A stretch of DNA of 32,410 nt from contig JAGAIY010000021.1 of NCBI GenBank assembly GCA_017626355.1, positions 1 through 32,410 on the forward strand. The letters are read 5' to 3'. Positions 7,409 to 15,510 of the stretch are shown one piece after another. The stretch comes from Bacteroidales bacterium (GTDB lineage Bacteria > Bacteroidota > Bacteroidia > Bacteroidales > UBA932). Position numbers and translations under genes: made by a program. The notes below the pieces were generated by a model. The model saw nothing but the letters and a program-made list of their open reading frames with translations, was not told the origin of the DNA and did no database searches. How positions within the stretch are numbered: position 1 is the stretch's first letter; every line of letters begins with the position of its first letter.

Positions 7409-8455
7409 ATGGACAAAAAGATATCAAATATCATCAAATATATTCTGTCAGCCGGAGTTGCTGTTCTGTTGCTGTATTTTTCATTCCGGGAAGTGGAGTG
7501 GAAGGACTTCATGGACGGGCTGCGTTCCTGCCGATGGGAGTTCATACTGCTGTCGATGGCAGCCGGCATAGCCGCATTCTGGTTCAGGGGGCTCCGCTGG
7601 AGACAGCTCCTGCTGCCGATCGACCCATCTACCAGACGCATCACGACCTTCAATGCCGTCAATATCGGCTACATAGCTAATTTCGTATTCCCACGTATCG
7701 GAGAATTTGTGCGATGCGGAGTAGTTACCAGACGTTCGGCTCCGGAAACATTGGAATCCGACCCTGCCGGTCCGGACTCTGCAAATACAGGTCAGGCCTT
7801 AAGAAAGAAGGCGTCATACGACAAGGTCCTCGGCACTGTTGTATTGGAAAGAGGCTGGGACATGCTGACAATGCTTCTGCTGCTGGTCTTGCTTCTGTCC
7901 GCAAGATGGGAGAAGTTCGGGGGGTTCTTCATTTCCCAGATGTGGGAGCCTCTCTCCACAAGACTTGATTTCAGCATCTGGTGGATAGTTGTTATCCTTT
8001 CAATCATGGGAATTGCGTTCTTAGGAACCGTCTGGAAGTTCAGGAATTCCGGAGGACTATGCAGCAAGATCTGGGGACTTTTCAGCGGTCTCCTCCAAGG
8101 CTTCTCAAGCTGCTTCAGAATGAAGGACAAATGGCGTTTCTTCGCATCTACAGCCCTGATATGGGGTATGTACTGGCTCATGGCCGCAGCCACAATGTGG
8201 GCCATACCAGTCCTCGACGGACTCAACATGATAGACGCCCTCTTCCTGTCTCTGGCCGGCAGTCTCGGCTGGCTTGTCCCTGTTCCCGGCGGCTTCGGAG
8301 CCTTCCACTTCGTAGTATCCCTTGCCCTGCAGGCCATCTACGGCATCCCTTTCGAAACCGGAATCATCTTCGCCACCCTCTCTCATGAATCCCAGGCCAT
8401 AACAATGGCACTGTTCGGCGGCGGGTCATATGCTTATGAGAGTCTGAAGAAATAG
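7409..8455 (+). CDS. UPF0104 / LPG-synthase-TM flippase-like membrane protein
   Basis: This 348-residue multi-pass membrane protein belongs to the lysylphosphatidylglycerol synthase TM / YbhN (UPF0104) family. Diagnostic features are an N-terminal TM followed by FRGLRWRQLL, NIGYIANFVFPRIGEFVRC (the conserved N-P-R-GE-R region), VLGTVVLERGWDM, and the C-terminal VPVPGGFGAFHF. Only the membrane domain is present, with no MprF-type tRNA-dependent transferase domain, so aminoacylation of lipid is not expected. Related proteins are thought to move lipid or lipid-linked intermediates. A region at about residues 112-130 carries a Pro/Gly/Asp-rich insertion. A GGAG lies just upstream of the ATG. It ends 4 bp from the convergent gene, with no terminator between. 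Confidence 0.85.
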   Translation: MDKKISNIIKYILSAGVAVLLLYFSFREVEWKDFMDGLRSCRWEFILLSMAAGIAAFWFRGLRWRQLLLPIDPSTRRITTFNAVNIGYIANFVFPRIGEFVRCGVVTRRSAPETLESDPAGPDSANTGQALRKKASYDKVLGTVVLERGWDMLTMLLLLVLLLSARWEKFGGFFISQMWEPLSTRLDFSIWWIVVILSIMGIAFLGTVWKFRNSGGLCSKIWGLFSGLLQGFSSCFRMKDKWRFFASTALIWGMYWLMAAATMWAIPVLDGLNMIDALFLSLAGSLGWLVPVPGGFGAFHFVVSLALQAIYGIPFETGIIFATLSHESQAITMALFGGGSYAYESLKK

Positions 8456-8459
8456 ACGA

Positions 8460-9380
8460 TCAAGGCATGAAGGAAGCAATTTCCTTCTCATCAATTGAAA
8501 TATAATCATACTCCCTGACAGGTTCTCCATCATCCATAAGGATGACTATAGGCATAGCTCCGTTCGTAAGAGGAAGAAATGTATAGGGATGGAGAGTAGA
8601 ATATCGAAGTTCCAATCCTTCTCCATGTTCCCTGTAGAATTCCGTAACTACGGAATCCTGATTTTCATGCGTCTGCATAAATATGACAGAAACAGAATCA
8701 ACAGCTATATCATGTCTTTTGATGATACCGGCCATCTTAGACGCACAATGCTTGCAATGTTCGCATGTAGCACTATAGAAACATACAATACGATGACCCT
8801 CCGAAAGATTCAGACTATCAGCAACCGGACGGAAAGCTTCTGCTGAAAGGTCATTTGACTCCGAGCTGCTACGGAAATAAAAGTCTGGAGGGGATATCAT
8901 GAACACAGTTGCGGAGGATAACACTATCAGACTGATCGGCAACAACTTAGGATATTTATATACCTTTGGAACAGACTTCCATCCCACTATCAGCAAAAAA
9001 GCAAGAAAAAGATTCTTTAGAAGGGACTGGACCGGATTCATCTCAACCAGATCACCCATACAATGACATGACTCCGCATCACCTGAAATCACTCTCCAAA
9101 GAAGAAAAACCGAGAATCCTGCCAATGAGACTGCAGTTACCAGATTTACAGGCTTGATGAATATTCTCAAGAACAGGAAAAGTCCAAGAATAAACTCCGC
9201 TATGACCACAAGTCTGGCCGCAACCGAACACACGTCGAAAGGGGCAAAAGAAAAAGAGAATATATATAATTCGAAGCCCTCCATTGAGGAGAGCTTCGCA
9301 ACAGATGAGAGCATGAAAAGCGCCCCCAATAAGATTCTAGCTATTACAGACAGCACAGTTAGTCCTGATAATTGACACAT
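8460..9380 (-). CDS. MauE/DoxX-like membrane protein with C-terminal thioredoxin-like domain
   Basis: This is a 306-residue protein. The N-terminal part (about 1-165) has four or five membrane helices and a SCHCMGD motif (Cys105, Cys107), typical of MauE/DoxX-family redox membrane proteins. The C-terminal part (about 180-306) looks like a periplasmic thioredoxin-like domain with CEHCKHC at 206-212, where CEHC replaces the usual CxxC. The chain probably passes electrons or disulfides between membrane and periplasm. It overlaps by 22 nt the upstream gene for a Cys-rich lipoprotein, a likely substrate or partner. Bacteroides proteins of the same layout exist, but their function is poorly defined. 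Confidence 0.8.
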   Translation of the reverse strand: MCQLSGLTVLSVIARILLGALFMLSSVAKLSSMEGFELYIFSFSFAPFDVCSVAARLVVIAEFILGLFLFLRIFIKPVNLVTAVSLAGFSVFLLWRVISGDAESCHCMGDLVEMNPVQSLLKNLFLAFLLIVGWKSVPKVYKYPKLLPISLIVLSSATVFMISPPDFYFRSSSESNDLSAEAFRPVADSLNLSEGHRIVCFYSATCEHCKHCASKMAGIIKRHDIAVDSVSVIFMQTHENQDSVVTEFYREHGEGLELRYSTLHPYTFLPLTNGAMPIVILMDDGEPVREYDYISIDEKEIASFMP

Positions 9381-9604
9381 TTGATTGAACCGATCTTAGA
9401 GAAGTCAATAGAAACAATTTCTCCCTTGACATCCTCGACCTTGATCTGTCCACAACTCTTGTCTGTAGGGCGAGCGATGATCTGATCCTTAAGTTCAATG
9501 TCCAGAAAAGATGAATTCAGTTCAAATTTGCACTTACACTTATCAGGCTTTGCGCAAGACGACAATGCTAAAACTGCCAAAGCGACAATAAAAAACTTTT
9601 TCAT
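9359..9604 (-). CDS. Small Cys-rich lipoprotein
   Basis: This 81-residue protein has a clean lipoprotein signal peptide (MKKFFIVALAVLALSSC, Cys17). The mature part has four further cysteines: CKC near residue 23, SCGQ near 51 and KC near 76. It would lie in the periplasm or outer membrane. The stop codon overlaps the start of the redox membrane protein by 22 nt, so both are expressed together. The extra cysteines make a disulfide-exchange relation plausible, but this is inference. No domain is recognised. A good promoter precedes it. Confidence 0.75.
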   Translation of the reverse strand: MKKFFIVALAVLALSSCAKPDKCKCKFELNSSFLDIELKDQIIARPTDKSCGQIKVEDVKGEIVSIDFSKIGSIKCVNYQD

Positions 9605-9645
9605 CAGTAGTAAAATTTAATGGTTAGTTCTTATTCATTCATTGA

Positions 9646-9676
9646 CAAAGTTACTAAGTTTTTTCTGCGAAACAAC
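9646..9676 (-). promoter_or_regulatory. Promoter of the lipoprotein/redox pair
   Basis: On the minus strand, GTTG (9676-9673), a 19-bp spacer and TAACTTTG (9653-9646) form a Bacteroidetes promoter. The predicted leader is about 35 nt. Confidence 0.6.
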
Positions 9677-9794
9677 GAATTAACAAAATAGATCACATAA
9701 ATTATCTAACAAAATAAACATCAACCTCAAGAAACCGGCACCTTCATTATTTACGTGGAGGCTAACTAAATGATTTGCAGCGACTTGACATCCC

Positions 9795-9820
9795 AGCCTG
9801 CCTTCCCGGGAATGCAGGCT
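9795..9820. repeat. 26-nt palindrome, copy 1
   Basis: Arms AGCCTGC (9795-9801) and GCAGGCT (9814-9820) enclose a self-complementary TTCCCGGGAA core. Only the C/T pair at 9802/9813 breaks perfect symmetry. It is followed by TATGG. A second member of the same design lies at 10433-10458. Confidence 0.75.
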
Positions 9821-10031
9821 TATGGGTTACTTTATTGAGTAACAGAGAGTTATCTCCCATAACATCTGCAGAAAGATTGCTCTGGGGATCAAAAGTGAGA
9901 TATCAAGAGTCTGTAGAGAGCGCGAAGTACAAAATAACGGGTGGTTCTCTTACTTCGCGTATAATGCATCAGTTCCAAGAAAAAAATATGATCACATTGT
10001 AGTATACAATATCTTATGCAATTAACGGTGA

Positions 10032-10241
10032 TTATATTTCACTCACCCTCACATCTACAAAATTCTGACTGACAAAGAGTTAAGTGCCGCACAAAACATA
10101 TCCGATTATTACAGGAAGTTGGTCCAGCAACAGCCGGTCGGCGAGGAGAGCCCATCGGGCGAGCTCCCCACAGCCGATCCGAGCTGTAGCTGCCGAAAAT
10201 CGTATACTCCGGCAGCGGTGATGGTGCTTATAGATATCTAG
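10032..10241 (+). pseudogene. Possible gene remnant without start codon
   Basis: This is a 69-codon open frame bounded by TGA at 10029 and TAG at 10239. The middle reads like a soluble helical protein (TDKELSAAQNISDYYRKLV), then turns Ser/Pro/Glu-rich and finally hydrophobic. No ATG, GTG or TTG sits near its 5' end. I do not recognise it, and it could be chance. Confidence 0.2.
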
Positions 10242-10290
10242 ACATACTGCTCTGAGATAGGTTTGACAGAGAGTCACTCCTTATGTAACC

Positions 10291-10325
10291 TTCCCCGACC
10301 TTGATTTAATTTCAAAGTCGGGGAA
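10291..10325. repeat. CCCGAC-type hairpin, copy 1
   Basis: TTCCCCGACCTTGA (10291-10304) pairs with TCAAAGTCGGGGAA (10312-10325). This is a 14-bp stem with one mismatch and a 7-nt AT loop, followed by AAAATTT. A second copy of the same arms is at 10740-10771. Confidence 0.7.
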
Positions 10326-10432
10326 AATTTATAAATGAGATCCTCATCTGAGAGGAAAGATTGTATATGTTGCAACTCAGCACAGAAACAGCATGTCGCC
10401 TAAGCCACTGACCAGCAGCTGCTCATCGAATA

Positions 10433-10458
10433 AGCCTGCAACCCCGGGGCGGCAGGCT
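10433..10458. repeat. 26-nt palindrome, copy 2
   Basis: Arms AGCCTGC (10433-10439) and GCAGGCT (10452-10458) surround CCCCGGGG. Including the flanking TA/TA, the symmetry extends over 10431-10460. It has the same length, the same arms and a CCCGGG centre like copy 1, although the inner bases differ. Confidence 0.75.
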
Positions 10459-10739
10459 TATAGCATAAAACACAGATACTCAAGCAGATAGATGCACGCC
10501 CAGACATGAACATACCGGATGGTTACTGTGTTACCAGCAAGCATAAACAGGGGTATTATTCATCGTTGTCACTATTTTTGTATCACCTTGACATCTGACT
10601 CGTTGAACTAGTGTGTGACATATCTTTTCAAGAGCCTGAAGAATATTCAATATTAAAAGATGAAAGATGTCACTAATACCCAGTTCTGGCCGCATTTGAG
10701 ATTTCAATTGAATAATGTGAGTCTTATAGAAGGGGTTAA

Positions 10740-10771
10740 CCCGACTTTGACTAATTTTGATCAAAGTCGGG
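10740..10771 (-). terminator. CCCGAC-type hairpin, copy 2; probable terminator of the DUF4493 operon
   Basis: CCCGACTTTGA (10740-10750) and TCAAAGTCGGG (10761-10771) form a perfect 11-bp stem with a 10-nt loop. It lies about 75 nt past the last DUF4493 stop codon. On the minus strand it is followed by TTAACCCC, a weak T-tract, so termination is plausible but not strong. Confidence 0.5.
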
Positions 10772-10845
10772 ATAGTTCTGTGTCAGATTTGAAAAATAGG
10801 AAATTATGTTGTTGAGTCAAATTGAAGAAAATGACTTATCCGATG

Positions 10846-12864
10846 TTATCTATAATTAACAATTATACTATATATCCTTACGTTGGTATACTCAAAACCA
10901 GCATCTATTGTTCCATATGAATTTGTTGCTTCTATAGTAGGAGATGATGTTTTCAATTGAGCATCATTGTAAGTCTCATCAATATTAGTTGCTGTACCAC
11001 CTAAAGAGTATTGGTCTTTTGTATAATGTACTGTAGCTCCAACCTTAAAAGTATATGTACAATCATCTGCACGAGTATATTGGCGCGCTTTGTGATTTAC
11101 TGATACATTTATATCTCCAGGGATATGGAATGTTTGAGTAATTGTATTTTTATGAAGTCTTACGTATTCATCGTTCCAACTATTAGCAGATCCAGCCCAA
11201 GGATGATTCCCACTATTTGTAGGAGGTGCAGCTGTATACGGCAACCCGGTGATGACGCATGTACATTCTCCTTCTGATTCTTTTCCATCAAAGGTAACTT
11301 TTGCCTTTAGGGTGTGAGAATTCCAACTTAGACCGGAGATTTCTCCTTGGCTGTGTGTTTTAGAAGCTGAATATGTACCATAGACTGTCTTGCCATCTAC
11401 TTCGTAGGTTACTGTTGGTTTAGAGTAATTGCTGTTTCCCAATATGTTATCGGCAATAGTAATATTTGACGACACTTCATGGATAGTTTCGGCGTCCTTA
11501 GTATTCGCAACTGCAGCACCTTGTGAGGTGTAGTAACTGTATGAAGTCTTTCCCGACACACTGACACTAAACTCCGGCTCACCAACCTCAATGTCCGTCA
11601 TTGAGGATAATTTGTATTCTAACTCAGTTTTGAGTCTGTGTTTAACATTCAGTACATAGTCTGTTCCTTGTGGAAGGTATGGGTAGTTATTAGCTACAGT
11701 CATCGTGGTCTGTCCTGAGGCGGGAGCAGTTCGCATTGTTTTGTCATCCTTAACGAGTGTGATGTCACCCACGTCTATTTTAGCTGTCAGGAAATCATTC
11801 AGCTTAAGGTCAAGGGTTGCGGTTGTGCCTGCAAGGTTGCCACTGTCATCATTATAATGAGATGTTGTTACTGTTGGTGAGACAACAGTTATTTCTTTAA
11901 TATCCGATAAAAGGTTACCGACTTCTGCCCGCACATAATATTTTGTATTGTTTACCAAGCCATCAATAACAAGAACTTCTTGCGAAGATGATCCAACAAG
12001 ACTTGTGCATTTCTCATCAGAATAAACCTTATATACAATTTTCGAAAGATTTTCAGAAGATATTCCATCCACAGATGTCACCGGATTGACATAAAGTCGT
12101 CCTCCCCAAGCACCATCCTGCTGTTCCGGTAAGGTAATCGACGGGAGTGTAATTCCGGTAGCTGAAAGCGTAATATTGTATGCGGTGTTAGCTTCAGGGG
12201 CCAAGGTGACTGTAAAGTCTTTTTCGACTCCGGCTGAACTCTTTCCGTCTATCTTTACAGTAAGCTGTTCACCTGAAGGCACAAACACATATGTATCCAT
12301 TGCAGCAGCAATATTTCCGGAACTTCCTGAAATTGTCACAGGAGTGTCGCCTTCAGGTTCGAAATGATCATTAAAGCCTTCTGCCATAGTCACCTTCATT
12401 ACCGAGTTACCAAGAGTAAAAGTCACAGTTCCTTCAGCAGTTGCAAGGGCTGATACTGTAACCTCTCCAGAACCGACGAAGTATGGCGTGCCAAAGTCGT
12501 TTGAGCCGCTTGTTGCAGAAAGAGTATACTTTCCTGCAGGCAGTCTCAAATCTCCATCATTAATGGTCCATGTATAAAACGCAGGCTCCCCCTCCTGTGG
12601 CTGTTCAGGAGTCACTGTAACTTCTGACAATTCAGGTCTATTTTCGCCAATCAAATCAGAGATATCCATAGTAGACTCCCCCGCCTTAGTAGGCACAAGC
12701 TGCTCGACCTGGACGTCGAGGTCGAGGCCGGAGATTGTGAGGTAGCCGTAGGCTGCATCCTGTTCTTCTCCGAGCTGCACGCATGAGGTGAAGGCGATGG
12801 CCAATGAAGCTATCAGAGAAAGAGTACGGGTTACTGTATATTTGTTGTTAATGAACATTTCCAT
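10846..12864 (-). CDS. DUF4493-type surface lipoprotein with long C-terminal extension
   Basis: This is the last gene of the surface operon (672 residues). It has a lipoprotein signal with FTSC at Cys28. The DUF4493-like N-domain shows YGYLTISGLDLDVQVEQ, then TKA at 59-61, LPAGKYTLSATSG and the family block TLGNSVMKVTMAEGF, which lacks the usual Cys. After about residue 240 come several beta-rich segments of unknown family, one with a fibronectin-like YYVRAEVGN turn. The gene is a compositional mosaic: hand-counted GC is 34/60 at 12661-12720 but 18/60 at 10861-10920. A 95-nt gap separates it from the gene upstream, the largest in the operon, without a recognisable promoter. ATG 12864 was chosen; an in-frame ATG follows two codons later. 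Confidence 0.75.
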   Translation of the reverse strand: MEMFINNKYTVTRTLSLIASLAIAFTSCVQLGEEQDAAYGYLTISGLDLDVQVEQLVPTKAGESTMDISDLIGENRPELSEVTVTPEQPQEGEPAFYTWTINDGDLRLPAGKYTLSATSGSNDFGTPYFVGSGEVTVSALATAEGTVTFTLGNSVMKVTMAEGFNDHFEPEGDTPVTISGSSGNIAAAMDTYVFVPSGEQLTVKIDGKSSAGVEKDFTVTLAPEANTAYNITLSATGITLPSITLPEQQDGAWGGRLYVNPVTSVDGISSENLSKIVYKVYSDEKCTSLVGSSSQEVLVIDGLVNNTKYYVRAEVGNLLSDIKEITVVSPTVTTSHYNDDSGNLAGTTATLDLKLNDFLTAKIDVGDITLVKDDKTMRTAPASGQTTMTVANNYPYLPQGTDYVLNVKHRLKTELEYKLSSMTDIEVGEPEFSVSVSGKTSYSYYTSQGAAVANTKDAETIHEVSSNITIADNILGNSNYSKPTVTYEVDGKTVYGTYSASKTHSQGEISGLSWNSHTLKAKVTFDGKESEGECTCVITGLPYTAAPPTNSGNHPWAGSANSWNDEYVRLHKNTITQTFHIPGDINVSVNHKARQYTRADDCTYTFKVGATVHYTKDQYSLGGTATNIDETYNDAQLKTSSPTIEATNSYGTIDAGFEYTNVRIYSIIVNYR

Positions 12865-12959
12865 TAATTTTTGTTGGTTTCTATTTTCATTCAGACGGCC
12901 ACAGCAATTCTTGCATCACCATTACATTACGGGCAGTCTTCGGTAAGAGTATCAGGCAG

Positions 12960-13739
12960 TTACTGACCGGAACCTGTATCCTGGGTCGGATCGACTTCTA
13001 CCTCCACAGAGAGTTCTTCACAGTCTGTATCAACTTCAATTGTCGGTTTATTAAGATTGCCGGATTCATCACCTTTGATCCTGAACTGAAGGGTCAGGTG
13101 TGTTTTAGGCTGAATCTTCATACGATCCGAAATCTCAGGTATTGGATTACCTTCTTTATCTTCTCCTGTAAATTCATACACAAGGTAATACGATTCTGAC
13201 GGCTTGAAATATCCCACTGCAACATTGTCAGCATTGTACTCAAGCTTACGGGATTCATTATCTTCCGTCCAGACCTTTACCCCATACTCAGTGACATAAT
13301 TTGCAAAGTTTCCGATAAATTCAACGGATACGGCTGTATTCACCATTGAACACTTAAGTTCAAAAGTAGCAGCCTTTCCTGCCTCTACAGGCTTTGTAAC
13401 AGGATCACAGGCATATCTTACCTGTCCTCTGCCGGCCAGAGAAGCTCCCTCCGTCACATTGTCTGCATAGATGGTATAGTTACCGACACCTACTGCCATA
13501 ACAGCATCCAGTTCACGGTACTTCTTGCTTATCGGTTCGAAATCAAGGGCATCTTCCGATGTGATGTATACATTGAATTCATTCACATCTACAGAATCAT
13601 CTGCCTTTGTCACGACTTCCACTACCGGCGAGTTTTCAAGAAGAATGGATATAGCTCCATCCGCCTTGCCTTCTATCACGATTTCCTGACATGATACGGC
13701 AGAAAAAAGGACCGTAGCCATGAATAATACTCTTTTCAT
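12960..13739 (-). CDS. DUF4493 lipoprotein
   Basis: This 259-residue surface lipoprotein has a lipobox ending in AVSC (Cys17), followed by QEIVIE. The first strand (GAISILLENSPVVEVV) leads into TKA at residues 44-46. The next elements are EFNVYI, VGNYTIYADNVTEG, the block CSMVNTAVSVEFIGNF, and a C-terminal set of strands (THLTLQFRI) that ends in a Gly-Ser tail. It belongs to the shorter subtype B of this cluster, which has a Gly-rich RY segment (GRGQVRY) instead of the F..P.Y of subtype A. It starts 6 nt after the preceding stop, inside the operon. Function is unknown; see the type V pilin hypothesis in findings. Confidence 0.82.
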   Translation of the reverse strand: MKRVLFMATVLFSAVSCQEIVIEGKADGAISILLENSPVVEVVTKADDSVDVNEFNVYITSEDALDFEPISKKYRELDAVMAVGVGNYTIYADNVTEGASLAGRGQVRYACDPVTKPVEAGKAATFELKCSMVNTAVSVEFIGNFANYVTEYGVKVWTEDNESRKLEYNADNVAVGYFKPSESYYLVYEFTGEDKEGNPIPEISDRMKIQPKTHLTLQFRIKGDESGNLNKPTIEVDTDCEELSVEVEVDPTQDTGSGQ

Positions 13740-13745
13740 AATAAA

Positions 13746-14624
13746 TCAATTAACTTCAAGTTCGCAATCAATGACTATCGCATCATCTATTGCAGTATCT
13801 ACAAAAATTTTCGGCAGGTTCATTTCAACGACTTCCGCACCGCTGTCCGGATCTACGATTGCAGTCGTCGAATTCTCGCCCATAGTGTCATCCACAGATA
13901 TATCTGGGCCTCCAATGATTCCGTTATGGTTGCTCCTTATGACTACCTTAGCCCATTTTGCAGGAAGGAGTGTTATAGGGGAGGATGCATTTGTATATGT
14001 GAGACGTCGTTCCTGATCTGTCCCTTTGCATATGGTGGCAGCTACTGTATATATAAGCAAGCCACCTGATGAAGGGATATTGAAATATATTTCCTGACCA
14101 CCTTCCGGGTTTGCCGGTGTCAGAGGGATTTCCACCTCCCTGTCACCGACCTTCATTGATGCTGTTATATCGGTAAAGTCGGCAAGGAAACTCCGGTCAA
14201 GGGTCAGTGAAGCCTTGGCATTGACCATCGTGCAGCTTACGACAACAGGGACAGCCGTCTGCGAAGCTACCGTGAATTCGGGAGAAGTGCCATAGTATCT
14301 GACACAACCTGCTCCCACTTCCGCATCATCTTCAGAACAGTTTTCCGCTGAAACAGTATAAGTTCCGAAAGGTATCGCTTCTGAGGCGTCCATCTGCCCA
14401 TAGATATATTCCTGAAGATATGTTTCTCCCGTAGCCCGGTCTCCGTCAACGGTCACTCTGAAATTACTGCAGTCAACAGAACCAGCCTTTGTCGGAGCCT
14501 CTACTTCCACGTCAGACGACAACGAGAGGGAGATGGAGCCCATCTGTCCGGGTTCCATGATCATTTCGTTGCAGGCCGTCAGCAGAAGCAGGGCTGCGAA
14601 TATGTTTATGGCTGATTTCAACAT
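13746..14624 (-). CDS. DUF4493 lipoprotein
   Basis: This 292-residue lipoprotein has Cys18 in LLTAC, followed by NEMIME. The first strand is GSISLSLSSDVEVEA, then TKA at 45-47. Family elements follow: NFRVTVDG, IPFGTYTVSAENC, GAGCVRYYGTS and CTMVNAKASLTLDRSF. A Cys pair spaced by ten residues (ENC...GAGC) is shared with the homologue at 15511-16317 and could form a disulfide on the cell surface. The middle has a lysine-poor beta region with PEGGQEIYFN. Spacing is 9 nt from the upstream gene and 6 nt to the downstream gene. No catalytic motif is visible. Confidence 0.82.
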   Translation of the reverse strand: MLKSAINIFAALLLLTACNEMIMEPGQMGSISLSLSSDVEVEAPTKAGSVDCSNFRVTVDGDRATGETYLQEYIYGQMDASEAIPFGTYTVSAENCSEDDAEVGAGCVRYYGTSPEFTVASQTAVPVVVSCTMVNAKASLTLDRSFLADFTDITASMKVGDREVEIPLTPANPEGGQEIYFNIPSSGGLLIYTVAATICKGTDQERRLTYTNASSPITLLPAKWAKVVIRSNHNGIIGGPDISVDDTMGENSTTAIVDPDSGAEVVEMNLPKIFVDTAIDDAIVIDCELEVN

Positions 14625-14633
14625 TAATTCTGG

Positions 14634-15479
14634 TTAATTATTATTTATAGTTCCTCCTAATGGGTCCACCTCTTGATTTATGTTAACTGATTCTGAAATG
14701 GATGTATCAGCACTGATATCAAAAGTTATATTACCATTCTTGCCAGCCTTGAATGTAATCATATTCCATTTATTTGCTTGAACAGTGAATGTACCATTGA
14801 ACACTTTTGACTTATCATCTACAGTTGCCTCGATAGACCAGCTAAGAGTATCGTTATCAACATTAAAATATGCAACTGAAGTGTTATTTTCAGTTGTATG
14901 AGTGTAAGTTACAGAATTACCTTCTCCACTTGATTGCACGGTTGCAAGATTGCTCATCGTCAAATTACGGGTTCCATCTATAAGTTTTACAGTAGCACTG
15001 GTAAATGTCGTTGTAAAACCATCAGCAAAACCAACTGTAACCTTTGCATTGACTGGTGTACAATTTACTGTAACCTTCTGGGTAGTAGCTCCAGCTGTAA
15101 CAGTAATATCTCCAGATGTGCCTTTCACTCTTACATCGCCATAACCTCCGTTTGCAGATTCTGCTTCAGCTTCGGTATAATTCTCTGCCTCAATAACGTA
15201 AGCACCAGCTGGTACTTTAAGATCAGCTTCAGTAATCTCTGAATATTCTTTATAATTGTTAGACCACTGATAAGCACCATCCTTCTTAAGATATACATTA
15301 TATGTGCTATTGTTCTTTTCTACTGTAGTTTCAGCCTTAGTATCCACAATCTCTATATCCGAAGAAAGGCCGAAATTGATATAGCCATACTCAGAATCAG
15401 GCATAGGGCCTTCGATAAGTGTTTTGTTGCAAGCTGTCAATGCTGCAAGGACAGCTGCTGCAATCATGATTTTTTTCAT
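14634..15479 (-). CDS. DUF4493 lipoprotein
   Basis: This 281-residue lipoprotein has Cys17 in LTAC and the CNKTLIE start typical of this set. The first strand is YGYINFGLSSDIEIVD, then TKA at 47-49. The order then follows the family: TYNVYLKKDG, VPAGAYVIEAENYTEAEAE, GDITV and CTPVNAKVTVGFADGF. The last third has NKWNMITFKAGKNGNITFD, a typical terminal strand pair. Its DNA is more AT-rich than its neighbours (22/60 GC at 14821-14880, hand-counted, against 28/60 at 13981-14040 in the next gene). This suggests recent exchange of this cassette or different codon use. Confidence 0.85.
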   Translation of the reverse strand: MKKIMIAAAVLAALTACNKTLIEGPMPDSEYGYINFGLSSDIEIVDTKAETTVEKNNSTYNVYLKKDGAYQWSNNYKEYSEITEADLKVPAGAYVIEAENYTEAEAESANGGYGDVRVKGTSGDITVTAGATTQKVTVNCTPVNAKVTVGFADGFTTTFTSATVKLIDGTRNLTMSNLATVQSSGEGNSVTYTHTTENNTSVAYFNVDNDTLSWSIEATVDDKSKVFNGTFTVQANKWNMITFKAGKNGNITFDISADTSISESVNINQEVDPLGGTINNN

Positions 15480-15510
15480 ATTGGTATAGAATCTTTAATT
15501 GTTAATAATC

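Larger units (their letters stand above)
9605..10845. other. Gene desert of about 1.24 kb
   Basis: No convincing gene is present between the lipoprotein promoter and the end of the DUF4493 operon. Short open frames occur but lack starts, family resemblance or consistent codon use. The best is 10032-10241 on the plus strand (reads LTDKELSAAQNISDYYRKLV and ends VMVLIDI). It looks coding-like but has no start codon and may be a gene remnant. What stands out are the two palindromes and two hairpins listed separately. Confidence 0.6.

Noticed and set aside
9775-10002. 75-codon plus-strand frame in the gene desert
   Set aside because: It starts at the edge of the 26-nt palindrome and translates through it; no family resemblance and no promoter were seen.
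10531-10764. 77-codon minus-strand frame in the gene desert
   Set aside because: It crosses the hairpin at 10740, has no recognisable domain or ribosome-binding site, and its translation looks random.
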